From Hymenobacter negativus (lineage in GTDB: Bacteria; Bacteroidota; Bacteroidia; Cytophagales; Hymenobacteraceae): DNA of 64,000 nucleotides. Positions 52,610 to 61,538 of the stretch are shown here, one piece after another. Each line of letters opens with the position of its first letter. The first letter of the stretch is position 1. Location of the stretch: positions 1 to 64,000 of the forward strand of contig NZ_JAEDAE010000010.1 of NCBI RefSeq assembly GCF_016056375.1, given 5' to 3'. Both the position numbers and the translations under genes were made by a program. The notes below the pieces were generated by a model. The model saw only the letters and a list, made by a program, of their open reading frames with translations, ran no database searches and was not told the DNA's origin.

Positions 52610-52664
52610 ATCCAATGTAGCATTTTTTTAGTTGAAGCCAAGCCTAGCGCTCAGGTATGGACGC

Positions 52665-52710
52665 GAAAAAACCGGCCGGCTTGCCAACGGAGGCAAACCA
52701 GCCGGTTTTC
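52665..52710 (-). terminator. Intrinsic terminator of rpsU
   Basis: On the minus strand GAAAACCGGCTGGTTTGCC pairs with GGCAAGCCGGCCGGTTTT and is followed by a T-run; the stop of rpsU is 32 bases upstream. Confidence 0.82.
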
Positions 52711-52741
52711 AACAAAGCTAAACGGCCGAAAAACTTTCGGG

Positions 52742-52936
52742 CTATTCGCCGGGCTGGCCGTAGGTGGCGAGCTTGTAAACAGCCTTCTGCTTCATCTTGC
52801 GCTCGGTGATGCTGGGCTTTTGGAAGAACGTGCGACGACGCAGCTCTTTCAGAACGCCGGTGCGCTCGAATTTCTTTTTGAAACGCTTCAGAGCGCGGTC
52901 AACCGATTCGTTGTCTTTGATTTGAATGATAATCAT
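52742..52936 (-). CDS. rpsU: 30S ribosomal protein S21
   Basis: A 64-residue small-subunit protein: MIIIQIKDNESVDRALKRFKKKF, GVLKELRRRTFFQKPS and ERKMKQKAVY, typical of the Bacteroidota S21. It contacts the anti-Shine-Dalgarno region of 16S rRNA. Its promoter is the best in the window (see 52986-53016). Confidence 0.96.
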   Translation of the reverse strand: MIIIQIKDNESVDRALKRFKKKFERTGVLKELRRRTFFQKPSITERKMKQKAVYKLATYGQPGE

Positions 52937-52985
52937 ATCAGGGAATGAGGGAGATTTTCTGAGGGAGGCGGTGTAAACCGGGCCG

Positions 52986-53016
52986 CAAAGATAATCACGG
53001 ATTTATCGGATTCAAA
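52986..53016 (-). promoter_or_regulatory. rpsU promoter, full Bacteroidota consensus
   Basis: On the minus strand TTTG (53013-53016), a 19-base spacer and TATCTTTG (52986-52993) match the TTTG/TAnnTTTG -33/-7 consensus. The start codon is about 50 bases downstream. The -33 box lies inside the left arm of the family F repeat. Confidence 0.75.
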
Positions 53017-53113
53017 CGGATTTCACGGATTTTGTAGTCGATTCATTTCCAACGTCTAGGCGAGGGCGACCGAACAAGACCTAAAACCCGCGAAATCCGC
53101 CAAAATCCACGGT
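52995..53113. repeat. Inverted repeat, family F (CGGATTTCACGGATTTT arms)
   Basis: Inner arms 53017-53033 and 53083-53099 match over most of 17 bases; outer arms (CACGGATTT and AAATCCACGG) extend the pairing. The sequence is built from repeated CGGATTT-like heptamers. It fills the gap between the acyl-CoA dehydrogenase stop (53114) and the rpsU promoter. Confidence 0.7.
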
Positions 53114-54259
53114 TTATTTAAGCAGTACGCGGGCAATAACCAGCTTCTGAATTTCGCTGGTGCCCTCGCCGATGGTGCAGAGCTTGGCGTCGCGGTAGTA
53201 CTTCTCAGCCGGGTAATCCTTGGTGTAGCCGTAGCCGCCGAAGATTTGAACGCCTTCGTTGGCGGTGCGCACGGCCACTTCTGAAGCGTAGAGCTTAGCC
53301 ATGGCCGATTCGAGGTTCACGTTCAGGCCGCGGTCCTTCATGTCGGCAGCGCGGTAGGTGAGCAGGCTGGCGGCCTCCACTTCCGTGGCCATATCGGCCA
53401 GCTTGAAGCTGATGCCTTGGAAGCTGCTGATGGGTTTGTTGAACTGGTGACGCTCCTTGCTGTACTTGGTGGCCGCCTCCAAAGCGCCCTGGGCAATGCC
53501 CAGGCTGAGCGCGGCAATGCTGATGCGGCCGCCGTCAAGCACTTTCAGACTCTGCACAAAGCCGTCGCCCACTTTGCCGATGACGTTTTCCTTGGGCACT
53601 TTGCAGTCGGTAAAAATCAACTCGGTGGTTTCCGAGGCGCGCATGCCCAGCTTGTCTTCCTTGCGACCGGCCTCAAAGCCCGGCGTGCCGCGCTCGATGA
53701 TGAAGGCCGTCATGCCGTGCGAGTCGCCCACTTCGCCGGTGCGCACAATCACCACGGCCACGTTGCCGGATTTGCCGTGGGTGATAAAGTTTTTCGCGCC
53801 GTTGATAATATAATTTTCGCCGCTCTCGTCGAGCACGGCGGTGGTGCGCATGTTGCCGGCATCGGAGCCGGTGTTGGGCTCGGTGAGGCCCCAGGCCCCA
53901 ATCCATTCGCCGGAAGCGAGCTTGGGCAGGTATTTCTGCTTCTGCTCTTCGGAAGCATGCTGGAGGATGTGGCCGGTGCAGAGCGAGTTGTGGGCGGCCA
54001 TGCTCAGGCCGATGCTGCCGTCAATCTTGGCCAGCTCGGCAATGGCGGTCACGTACTCAACGTAGCCAAAACCGGCTCCGCCGTACTCCTGGGGCACCAG
54101 CACGCCCATCAGGCCCAGCTCGCCAAGCTTATGAAACACGTCGATGGGAAACTCCTGGCTTTCATCCCATTTCATCATCTCGGGCTTGATGTGTTGGGCG
54201 CCAAAATCGCGCACCATCTGCGCTATCATGGTCTGGTTTTCGGTGGCTACGGCTTCCAT
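53114..54259 (-). CDS. Acyl-CoA dehydrogenase
   Basis: A 381-residue FAD enzyme catalysing alpha,beta-dehydrogenation of an acyl-CoA. Motifs: GLMGVLVPQEYGGAGFGYVEYV, SIGLSMAAHNSLCTGHIL, GAWGLTEPNTGSDAGNM, ITHGKSGNVAVVIVRTG, QIFGGYGYTKDYPAEKYYRDAKLCTIGEGTSEIQ (seen across several stretches). The base Glu lies in the IGEGTSE region as in short/medium-chain members. Start at 54259; 18 upstream codons are non-homologous. Chain-length preference is unknown. Confidence 0.94.
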   Translation of the reverse strand: MEAVATENQTMIAQMVRDFGAQHIKPEMMKWDESQEFPIDVFHKLGELGLMGVLVPQEYGGAGFGYVEYVTAIAELAKIDGSIGLSMAAHNSLCTGHILQHASEEQKQKYLPKLASGEWIGAWGLTEPNTGSDAGNMRTTAVLDESGENYIINGAKNFITHGKSGNVAVVIVRTGEVGDSHGMTAFIIERGTPGFEAGRKEDKLGMRASETTELIFTDCKVPKENVIGKVGDGFVQSLKVLDGGRISIAALSLGIAQGALEAATKYSKERHQFNKPISSFQGISFKLADMATEVEAASLLTYRAADMKDRGLNVNLESAMAKLYASEVAVRTANEGVQIFGGYGYTKDYPAEKYYRDAKLCTIGEGTSEIQKLVIARVLLK

Positions 54260-54399
54260 GTAAAGGGAACTAAGGGTGGGATTTGGGAGAATGTAAGGTA
54301 GTGGGTACTGCAACGGCCATTTAGCCGTTTTCGGTCCACGAAAGTACGATTCAGGCAGTTGGCAACGAGGAGGGCGCAGCCCAGCGCAACCACCTGTAG

Positions 54400-54430
54400 T
54401 TGAATGGGCGCGGCAAAAGCGTTACTTTTG
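54400..54430 (+). promoter_or_regulatory. Promoter of the polysaccharide operon
   Basis: TTG (54400-54402), 20 bases, then TACTTTTG (54423-54430) fit the Bacteroidota -33/-7 layout. The ATG of the export lipoprotein gene is at 54509, giving a leader of about 70 bases. A weaker divergent box for the acyl-CoA dehydrogenase (TACTTTCG, minus strand, 54339-54346) lies nearby. Confidence 0.65.
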
Positions 54431-54508
54431 AGGCTTTTTGGGGGGAATCTGCCTTTCGAGGCCAAAATTTTTCCTGGTTTTTGTTTGATATCGCCCTAAT
54501 TGGCCTTC

Positions 54509-55468
54509 ATGCCGACATTTCCCTTTCGCCGCCTCAAGCCGCTGTGGCTGCTGGCCCTGCCCGCGCTACTGCTTTTTTCGTCGTGCGTTTCCACTCATTA
54601 TTACAACCAGCGCACCATGTTCCGGCTTACCGACAGCCAGGGCCGCCAGCTGGACACCACTAAACTGCGCAAGGCGGTGAACCGCACCGCGCGCAACTAC
54701 CTCATTCAGCCCAACGATTTTCTGGAGGTGCGGGTGAACACCAACAAGGGCGAACGTATTCTGGACCCCAACGGCGAGCTGCAATTTGGCCAGCCCAGCG
54801 GGGCGCTGCCCAGCCGGAGCGCGGGCGCCGCCACCAGCCCCAGCACCAGCGGCAACGCTCGGACGGTGGTGGGCCAACGCCCCGTGGGCCAGACGGCCGG
54901 TAGCGCCACAGCGGGCTCCGAGTTTCTGGTGCAGGCCGATGGCACGGTGGTATTGCCCCTGGTGAACCGCGTGAAGGTGAGCGGCTTGTCGTTGCTGCAG
55001 GCCGACAGCCTGCTGCAGGTTCGCTATAACGAATACTACAAGGAGTCCTTCGTGACTACGCGCGTGACCAACAACCGCGTCTTTATTCTGGGGGCACCGG
55101 GCGGCCAGGTAATTACCCTTGCTAATGATAACATGAACCTGATTGAGGTGCTGGCACTAGCTGGCGGCCTCGATGGAGGCACCAGCAATGGGGGCAGCAA
55201 CAACCAGGGCTTCTACCGCTACGGCGGCAAGGCCAGCAACATTCGGATTATTCGGGGTGACCTAAAGAATCCGCGCATTCAGCAGGTGGACCTGACTACG
55301 CTGGATGGAATGCGCCGGGCCAACCTGCAAATGGAGCCGAATGATATTATTTACGTAGAACCAGTACATCGCCCGGTACTGGAAACCCTGACCGACGCGG
55401 CTCCAATCATCAGCTTTGCCTCGCTCGTTCTGACGACTACCCTTGTTATTATCAGCGTTATAAAATAA
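54509..55468 (+). CDS. Polysaccharide export outer-membrane lipoprotein (Wza-like)
   Basis: A 319-residue OPX-family protein: lipoprotein signal (LPALLLFSSCVS), then a poly-export domain (NYLIQPNDFLEVRVNTNKGERILDPNGE to QADGTVVLPLVNRVKVSGLSL), and a SLBB-like region (VTNNRVFILGAPGGQVITLANDNMNLIEVLALAGGL as separate strands). It ends in a hydrophobic helix (SFASLVLTTTLVIISVI). A 40-residue Ser/Ala/Gly-rich insert interrupts the export domain. It would form the periplasmic/outer-membrane exit for capsule or exopolysaccharide. First gene of the operon; start ATG at 54509. Confidence 0.9.
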   Translation: MPTFPFRRLKPLWLLALPALLLFSSCVSTHYYNQRTMFRLTDSQGRQLDTTKLRKAVNRTARNYLIQPNDFLEVRVNTNKGERILDPNGELQFGQPSGALPSRSAGAATSPSTSGNARTVVGQRPVGQTAGSATAGSEFLVQADGTVVLPLVNRVKVSGLSLLQADSLLQVRYNEYYKESFVTTRVTNNRVFILGAPGGQVITLANDNMNLIEVLALAGGLDGGTSNGGSNNQGFYRYGGKASNIRIIRGDLKNPRIQQVDLTTLDGMRRANLQMEPNDIIYVEPVHRPVLETLTDAAPIISFASLVLTTTLVIISVIK

Positions 55469-55524
55469 AACTGAGCGTTAGTTCTTTTATCATACCCAGC
55501 ACGCTTGCTGGTAATAACATTACA

Positions 55525-58029
55525 ATGGCCGTAAACGAAAACTCGGAGTTGGAAGAGCTCATCCGGAATGCCAGCGGCGGAGCCGTAGAGCCTTCGGTTG
55601 TGTCCAACGCCGGAGGCAATGAGGCAGACGACGATTCCGCCAGCCTGGATGTGGCCACTTTGGTATTAGTGGCCCGGCGCAGCCTGCTATGGATGATTTT
55701 GCTGATTATTCTCGGCGTTACGGCTTCGTGGCTGTACCTGCGCTACACCAAACCGGTATATAAGTCGACGTCTCTGCTCAAAATTGACGAGCGCAACGAG
55801 GGCAGCGCCCTGGGCCTGGCCGGGCAGATGGCTCCGGCCGTGGTGGACAAAGCCCACGGCAACAAGCTAGCCGGCGAGGTGGAACTGATTAAGTCCAACA
55901 TCATCTACCGGCGGCTGAAAGACTCGCTGGACCTTGATGTGAACTACTACGTGCAGGGCACCGTGCTGGAGTCAGAAATGTACGGCACCTCTCCTTTCCG
56001 GGTGGTTTACAAAATCACGGACAAGGCGCTGTACAACCGCAAGTTTGACTTAAAATTTGTGAGCAGACAGCGGTTCAAGCTTGACTTCATCAACCAGAAT
56101 CGGCCGCAGGGTGGCGAATATGCGTTGGGGCAAACCATTTCCCTGCCCGGCATTACCCTGCAGGTGCTCCCCACCTCGCAGATGACTAAGGAGGCTCTGG
56201 ACGGCAGTTACCACTTCACGGTGCAGGACGATAACACCGTGAGCGCCTACCTGGATAAGAACCTGACCGTTGAGATTGTGAACCCGGACGCCAACACGAT
56301 TGGCATCTCGTTCAACGATTTTAATCCCGTAAAAGCACAGGACATCGTTAATAAAATTGACTCGGTGTACCTGGTCGAGAAAATTGCAAGCAAACAAGAG
56401 GCCACCCAAAAGCAGCTCCGTTTTCTGGACAAGATTTCGGAGGAGAACCGCAAAAGCCTGCAGGAGGCCGAAGACAAAATGCAGGCCTTTGTGCAGAGCT
56501 CGGGCACGTACGATGTGAAGACCGAGGTGGGCACCATCAGCGAAAAGCTGGAAAAGCTGGAAGAAGACCGGCTCAAACTGGCAGAGACGCTGACGTTGCT
56601 GGGTCAGGTGGCCCAAATGGCGCAGCAGGGCAGCCTCACGCGCGATGAAAACCAGACGGTGCAACAGAGCATTCCCGCGCTGGCCGACATCAAAGACCCG
56701 CAGCTGGGCGACCAGTTGGCTGAGCTCAACAGCCTGCAATGGAACCTGCGGCGTCTGTCGCGCTCCTACACCGACAAAACAGAAGTAGTGCAGGCCGAAC
56801 AGGCCAAAATAAACTTTGCCCGCAACAACATCCAGCGGCTGCTGCTGCAAAACCAAAAGCTGCTGCGCCGTAGCATGGACGAGCTCAACGCCCAACGCGC
56901 CAAGCTTACCGGGGAGTTGCAAAGCCTGCCCGAGAAGGGCACCGAGCTGGCCCGCCTGCAACGTCCGTTGGACTTGTACGAAAAGTCCTTCCTGATGCTA
57001 CTGGATAAGAAAATGGAGTTCAACATCGAGAAAGCTGGCACCACGGCCGACTTTCAGATTTTGTCGCCGGCCTCGCCACCCTCGCCGCCTATTTTCCCCA
57101 ATAAGCTCATTGTGTACGCCGTGGGGCTGGCGGGCGGACTGTTGCTGGGCCTGGGCCTGATTGCGGTGCGCTACCTGATGCACAATACGGTGACCAACGT
57201 GCGGGAGCTGGAGCGCAACACCAAAGCGTCGGTGCTGGGCATCATCCCAACCTACGACAAGGAGAAGATGGAAGTGTCGCGCCTGGTGGTGGACAAGAAC
57301 CCCAAATCGGCCATTTCCGAGTCCATTCGCTCTATTCGAACCAACCTGGATTTCATCAGCTCGGCCAAGAAGAAACGGCTGATTTCGGTGACGTCCACCA
57401 TCTCCGGCGAAGGGAAGACCTTTGTGACTGTTAACCTCGGCGGCATTATTGCCCTGTCGGGGCAGAAGGTTATCATCCTGGATTTGGACATGCGCAAGCC
57501 CAAAGTCAACCTGGCCTTTGGGGCCGAAAACACGCGCGGGGTCAGTACCATCCTCATTGACCGGCACAACGTGCAGGAGTGCATTCAGCCCACAAGCATC
57601 GACTCGCTGCAGTTTATCTCGGCCGGCCCCACGCCGCCCAACCCCTCGGAGCTGATTCTGAGCGACCGGTTTGATACCATGATTCAGGAGCTGTTTCAGC
57701 TTTATGATGTTATTCTGATTGATACGCCCCCCGTGGGTTTGGTCACAGATGGTATCCTTATCATGCGCAAGGCCGATATTCCGCTCTACATTGTGCGAGC
57801 CGGCTACTCGCGTAAGACGTTCGTTAAGAACATGAACCGGCTGATGCGTAGCAACAACTTCACGCGCATGTGCACCATCCTCAACGATGCGCAATCGGGA
57901 GGTGGCTACGGCTACGGTTATGGCTACGGCTACGGCTATGGCTACGGTGCGTATGGGCAGGGCTATTACGAAGAGCCCGCGACCAAACAGTTGTCCTTTG
58001 GCGAGAAGCTGAAGAAGTTTTTCACCTAA
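55525..58029 (+). CDS. Polysaccharide co-polymerase with tyrosine autokinase (Wzc-like)
   Basis: An 834-residue inner-membrane protein. A Wzz domain with its first helix (about 55-72) precedes a long periplasmic coiled coil (about 280-480, KQEATQKQLRFLDKI ... RSMDELNAQRAKL). The second helix (about 528-550) leads to a BY-kinase domain with SGEGKTF (Walker A), LDLDMRKPK (A') and LIDTPP (Walker B). The C-terminal tail (about 794-820) is a GY repeat with ten tyrosines, the autophosphorylation cluster. It controls chain length and export with the OPX protein and is dephosphorylated by the next gene's product. Confidence 0.93.
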   Translation: MAVNENSELEELIRNASGGAVEPSVVSNAGGNEADDDSASLDVATLVLVARRSLLWMILLIILGVTASWLYLRYTKPVYKSTSLLKIDERNEGSALGLAGQMAPAVVDKAHGNKLAGEVELIKSNIIYRRLKDSLDLDVNYYVQGTVLESEMYGTSPFRVVYKITDKALYNRKFDLKFVSRQRFKLDFINQNRPQGGEYALGQTISLPGITLQVLPTSQMTKEALDGSYHFTVQDDNTVSAYLDKNLTVEIVNPDANTIGISFNDFNPVKAQDIVNKIDSVYLVEKIASKQEATQKQLRFLDKISEENRKSLQEAEDKMQAFVQSSGTYDVKTEVGTISEKLEKLEEDRLKLAETLTLLGQVAQMAQQGSLTRDENQTVQQSIPALADIKDPQLGDQLAELNSLQWNLRRLSRSYTDKTEVVQAEQAKINFARNNIQRLLLQNQKLLRRSMDELNAQRAKLTGELQSLPEKGTELARLQRPLDLYEKSFLMLLDKKMEFNIEKAGTTADFQILSPASPPSPPIFPNKLIVYAVGLAGGLLLGLGLIAVRYLMHNTVTNVRELERNTKASVLGIIPTYDKEKMEVSRLVVDKNPKSAISESIRSIRTNLDFISSAKKKRLISVTSTISGEGKTFVTVNLGGIIALSGQKVIILDLDMRKPKVNLAFGAENTRGVSTILIDRHNVQECIQPTSIDSLQFISAGPTPPNPSELILSDRFDTMIQELFQLYDVILIDTPPVGLVTDGILIMRKADIPLYIVRAGYSRKTFVKNMNRLMRSNNFTRMCTILNDAQSGGGYGYGYGYGYGYGYGAYGQGYYEEPATKQLSFGEKLKKFFT

Positions 58030-58043
58030 TATTCTCAGGATAA

Positions 58044-58814
58044 ATGGCTTCGCTCTGGCAACGTCTTTTTGGCGGGGCGACTTCCGCTCCGGTGGCCACG
58101 GCTTCGCTGGCGGCCCTGGCGGTTGATATGCACTCGCACCTGCTGCCCGGCCTCGACGACGGAGCCGAAACCGTGGAGCATTCGCTGGACCTGCTCCGGG
58201 CCTTGCGCGGCCTCGGCTACCGTAAGCTGGTGATGACGCCCCACATCATGGGCGACTTCTACAAGAACACGCCGGAAGGCATTCGGGCCGCGCTGAAGCG
58301 GCTGCGCGAAGCTGCCGCCGCCGCCGGCCTGCACGACGTAGCGCTCGAATGTGCCGCCGAATATTACCTCGACGAGTTTCTGGGCCGCAAGCTGGCCGAT
58401 GGCACCGAAATGCTCACCTTCGGCGGCGACAAGCGCTACCTGCTGTTTGAAACATCGTACATGAACGAGCCGCTGAACTTGTTCGATACTATTTTCGAGA
58501 TGAAGGCCCAAGGCTACCAGCCGGTGCTGGCTCATCCGGAGCGTTATACTTATTTATACGGTCGCTTTGCCGAAATTGAGAAGATGCGCCACGACCACGG
58601 TGTGCTACTCCAGGTGAATCTGAATTCGCTGGCGGGCTACTACTCCCCCGCCGCCAAAAAAGTAGCGGAGCAGCTGATTGATGGCGAATTAGTTGACTTT
58701 GTGGGTACTGATGCCCATCATCTTCGCCATACCGATACCCTGGCCCAGCGCACACTGCCGCAGCCTTACATGGAGAAGCTGCTCAAGCTGCCCTTGCTGA
58801 ATAACACGCTTTAA
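58044..58814 (+). CDS. PHP-type tyrosine-protein phosphatase (CpsB/YwqE family)
   Basis: A 256-residue PHP-fold metallo-phosphatase: DMHSHLLPGLDDGAET (metal ligands), MTPHIMGDFY, AAEYYLDEF, LLFETSYMNEP, PVLAHPERYTYLYG and VDFVGTDAHH. It removes phosphate from the tyrosine cluster of the upstream kinase. It lies 14 bases after the kinase stop, so an operon is very likely. A manganese-dependent PHP enzyme takes the place of the Wzb-type phosphatase used by Proteobacteria. Confidence 0.92.
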   Translation: MASLWQRLFGGATSAPVATASLAALAVDMHSHLLPGLDDGAETVEHSLDLLRALRGLGYRKLVMTPHIMGDFYKNTPEGIRAALKRLREAAAAAGLHDVALECAAEYYLDEFLGRKLADGTEMLTFGGDKRYLLFETSYMNEPLNLFDTIFEMKAQGYQPVLAHPERYTYLYGRFAEIEKMRHDHGVLLQVNLNSLAGYYSPAAKKVAEQLIDGELVDFVGTDAHHLRHTDTLAQRTLPQPYMEKLLKLPLLNNTL

Positions 58815-58898
58815 CAAATGGTCCGCCAGGAGTGCTTAGCTGGCCATTATTGGCTCGTTGATACCATTTATTTGCTCTGAGCGTTCATTACCGACTTC

Positions 58899-59921
58899 AT
58901 GATATTTGTAACCGGCGGCACCGGCCTTATTGGCTCTTTTCTGTTGCGGGCGCTGCGGGAGCGGGGGCTGGCAGTGCGCGCGTTGTACCGGAGCGCGATA
59001 CCTGCCGACGCCGCCCCGGGCGTGGAATGGCTGGCCGGCGACTTGCTTGATACCGAACAGCTGCGGGTGGCCCTTACGCCCGATGTCACGCATGTTTTTC
59101 ACTGCGCAGGGCTGGTTTCATATGCCCCACAGGACGAGGACCGGTTGCTGAGCGTGAACGTGCAGGGCACCGCGGCCGTCGTCGATGCCTGCTTGGAGCG
59201 GCCGGGCATTCGGCTGGTACACGTGTCGTCGGTAGCGGCGCTGGGCGGGCCAGCAGCGGGCGCTACGGCCGCCCCCGGCGAGGTGCTTACCGTGACCGAA
59301 AAAGCTTCCTGGGACCTGGGCGCAGCCCATCCGGCCTACGCCACGTCCAAATACCTGGGCGAGCTGGAAGTATGGCGCGGGGTGGCCGAAGGGCTGTCGG
59401 CCGTTATCGTGAATCCATCGGTGGTGCTGGGGCCGGGCGACTGGCACCGCAGTAGCACGCGCTTATTGCGCTACGCGCACCAGCAGCACCGCTTCTACAC
59501 CCGTGGCCTCATCAATTTTGTAGATGTGCGCGATGTGGTGGCCCAGTTGCTGGCCCTAGCCTTCGACCAGCCCGAAGCGGACGGTCAGCGCTATATTTTA
59601 AGCGCCGAAGCAGTGCCCTTAGCCGATTTTTTTCGGCAGGCCGCGACGGCCATGCAGCGCCGCCCGCCCACGGTGGCCGTGCCCGACTGGGCCGCCGAAA
59701 TCATCTGGCGGCTGGAGCACGCCCGGGCAGTGCTCACGGGCGCCCGGCCGCTCATCACCAAAGACACGGCCCGGGCCGGACGGCAGCCGGTGGTGTACAG
59801 CCACGCCAAAGTACAGAGCACTACCGGGCTCTCATTTCGGCCGTTGGCCGACACCCTGGCGTGGTGCGCGGCCGAGCTAGGGGCGAAACCCGGCAGCCGC
59901 GAACCGGTTATCGTATCTTAG
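58899..59921 (+). CDS. NAD-dependent epimerase/dehydratase (extended SDR)
   Basis: A 340-residue extended SDR: MIFVTGGTGLIGSFLLRALRERG, HVFHCAGLVSY, HVSSVAALGG and the YATSKYLGE Tyr/Lys pair, then VNPSVVLGPGDW. The family covers sugar-nucleotide epimerases and also dihydroflavonol-reductase-like enzymes. The FHCAG and VSSVAAL pattern fits the latter branch, so a sugar role is uncertain. It lies 84 bases after the phosphatase gene, same strand. Confidence 0.85.
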   Translation: MIFVTGGTGLIGSFLLRALRERGLAVRALYRSAIPADAAPGVEWLAGDLLDTEQLRVALTPDVTHVFHCAGLVSYAPQDEDRLLSVNVQGTAAVVDACLERPGIRLVHVSSVAALGGPAAGATAAPGEVLTVTEKASWDLGAAHPAYATSKYLGELEVWRGVAEGLSAVIVNPSVVLGPGDWHRSSTRLLRYAHQQHRFYTRGLINFVDVRDVVAQLLALAFDQPEADGQRYILSAEAVPLADFFRQAATAMQRRPPTVAVPDWAAEIIWRLEHARAVLTGARPLITKDTARAGRQPVVYSHAKVQSTTGLSFRPLADTLAWCAAELGAKPGSREPVIVS

Positions 59922-60079
59922 CAACAGTCAGATTGCACGGTTTTGGCCAATATTTGTTATAATTGATAGAGTACTAAAAAAGTGGAGTGGAATGGTTCTG
60001 GCAAGCGGTGACACAAATGCCTCCGGTCGCTGGATTCGCTAATTCACAAAACCAGATTAATCCACTTAACTGCGATTTT

Positions 60080-61483
60080 ATGCGCATGAACGAACATTTT
60101 GAAAACCACCGGACCGTGCTGGATACCGTGCGTCGCTTCGAGCGTATGTTGGCCCAGCAGGAGTCTGTTTTCTTCGACCTGGAAGACTTCGAGAACATCA
60201 TCGACCATTACGTGACGAGTGCAGCGTTTGACAAGGCCCTCCAGGCCTGTGAGGCGGCCCTCGGCCAATACCCTTTCTCAACTGAGTTGCTGATTGACCG
60301 CGCGCAAGTGACGGCCATGCGCGGCGACTACACCGAAGCCGAGCGTCAGATTGACGCCGTAGCGGCCCTGGACCCTACCAACGCCGACGTGGCCGTGACG
60401 CGGGGCATTATCAGCACGCAGCGGGGCGAATTTGCGCAGGCAGTAGAGTTTTTCCGCACCGGCCTGGAGCAGGAGCCCGAGCGCGAGGATATTCACTTCA
60501 ACCTGGGCCTGGCCTTTCAGAGCTGGCAGAAATTCAAGAGTGCGGCCAAGCACTACAAGCAAAGCCTGCGCCTTAATCCCGACAACGAAACCGGGGTGCA
60601 GGAGCTCTTGCACTGCCTCGACATCACGGCGCGGCTGGAGGAGCACGAGGAATTCTTCAAGCGCTTCACCGACGATGACCCGTATTCAGCCACGGCCTGG
60701 TACAACTTGGGCCAGTACTGGTACCGTCGCGAGGACTTTGAGAAGGCTGCCGAAGCATTTGACTTTGCCGTGACCATCCGTGCCGATTTCTACGATGCCC
60801 ACCACTGGCTGGCCGATACCTTCGTGTGCCAGCAGGAGTACCTGAAGGCCATTCCCGAGTTTGAAATGGCCTACCCCCCCGGCGAGCCGACCGATGAGGC
60901 ATTGTGCAACATCGGCGAGTGCTACGAGAAACTGCGCGAGTGGGAGCCCGCCCGCAAGTTCTATCGCCAGGCACTGGAGTTGAACCCGGAGATGGACGAG
61001 GCCTGGTTTGGCCAGGGCGTGCTGTTGCAGGAGCAAGGGCGCTGGTTCGAGGCCATACATTACTTCCGCAAAGCAACCGAGCTATACGCCGAAAGCGGCG
61101 AGTACTGGTCGGCGCTGGGCGCGGCCGAAAACCAGGTGGGCAATGTGGTAAGCGCGCTCGAATCGTATGAGAAAGCCACCGAAGTAGCCCCCGACGACGT
61201 GCAGGGCTGGGTGAGCTGGAGCGCCATTCTCTACGAACAGGGCCATTTCAGCGAAGCGGCAGACTTGGTGCGCCACGCCGTGGAGCTGCACCCGCACGAA
61301 GCGCATTTCCACTACATGCTGTGCGCCTACCTGTTGGCCGATGGCCGCATGAAAGAGGCATACGGCGTACTCGAAACGGCCCTTACGCTCAACTATGAGC
61401 AGCACGTTATTCTGTTCGACTACTTCCCTCAACTGCGTGAGCAGCCGGGCTTGAAACGACTCATTGAGCAGTTTCGGAAATAA
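60080..61483 (+). CDS. Tetratricopeptide repeat protein
   Basis: A 467-residue soluble protein made almost wholly of TPR units of 34 residues, e.g. FDKALQACEAALGQYPFSTELLIDRAQV, ADVAVTRGIISTQRGEFAQAVEFFRTGL, HFNLGLAFQSWQKFKSAAKHYKQSLRLNPD and WFGQGVLLQEQGRWFEAIHYF. Around eleven units can be counted. No signal peptide or enzyme motif. I start it at ATG 60080 (MRMNEHFENH); in-frame GTG 59987, ATG 60017 and ATG 60086 are alternatives. A scaffold role is inferred. Confidence 0.85.
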   Translation: MRMNEHFENHRTVLDTVRRFERMLAQQESVFFDLEDFENIIDHYVTSAAFDKALQACEAALGQYPFSTELLIDRAQVTAMRGDYTEAERQIDAVAALDPTNADVAVTRGIISTQRGEFAQAVEFFRTGLEQEPEREDIHFNLGLAFQSWQKFKSAAKHYKQSLRLNPDNETGVQELLHCLDITARLEEHEEFFKRFTDDDPYSATAWYNLGQYWYRREDFEKAAEAFDFAVTIRADFYDAHHWLADTFVCQQEYLKAIPEFEMAYPPGEPTDEALCNIGECYEKLREWEPARKFYRQALELNPEMDEAWFGQGVLLQEQGRWFEAIHYFRKATELYAESGEYWSALGAAENQVGNVVSALESYEKATEVAPDDVQGWVSWSAILYEQGHFSEAADLVRHAVELHPHEAHFHYMLCAYLLADGRMKEAYGVLETALTLNYEQHVILFDYFPQLREQPGLKRLIEQFRK

Positions 61484-61499
61484 CATTTTGGCTTAATGC

Positions 61500-61538
61500 T
61501 ACTTTTGTAACCGCCCGTCAGCCGACGGGCGGTTTTTC
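61500..61538 (+). terminator. Intrinsic terminator overlapping a possible -7 box
   Basis: AACCGCCCGTC/GACGGGCGGTT with a T-run (61509-61538) follows the TPR stop by 25 bases. TACTTTTG (61500-61507) directly before it fits TAnnTTTG. If used as a promoter for the gene at 61608, the hairpin would be at the transcript's 5' end. Confidence 0.75.

Noticed and set aside
57907..57960. Short tandem repeat resembling a CRISPR or VNTR array
   Set aside because: It is the in-frame GGCTAC tract encoding the tyrosine-rich kinase tail; there are no spacers.
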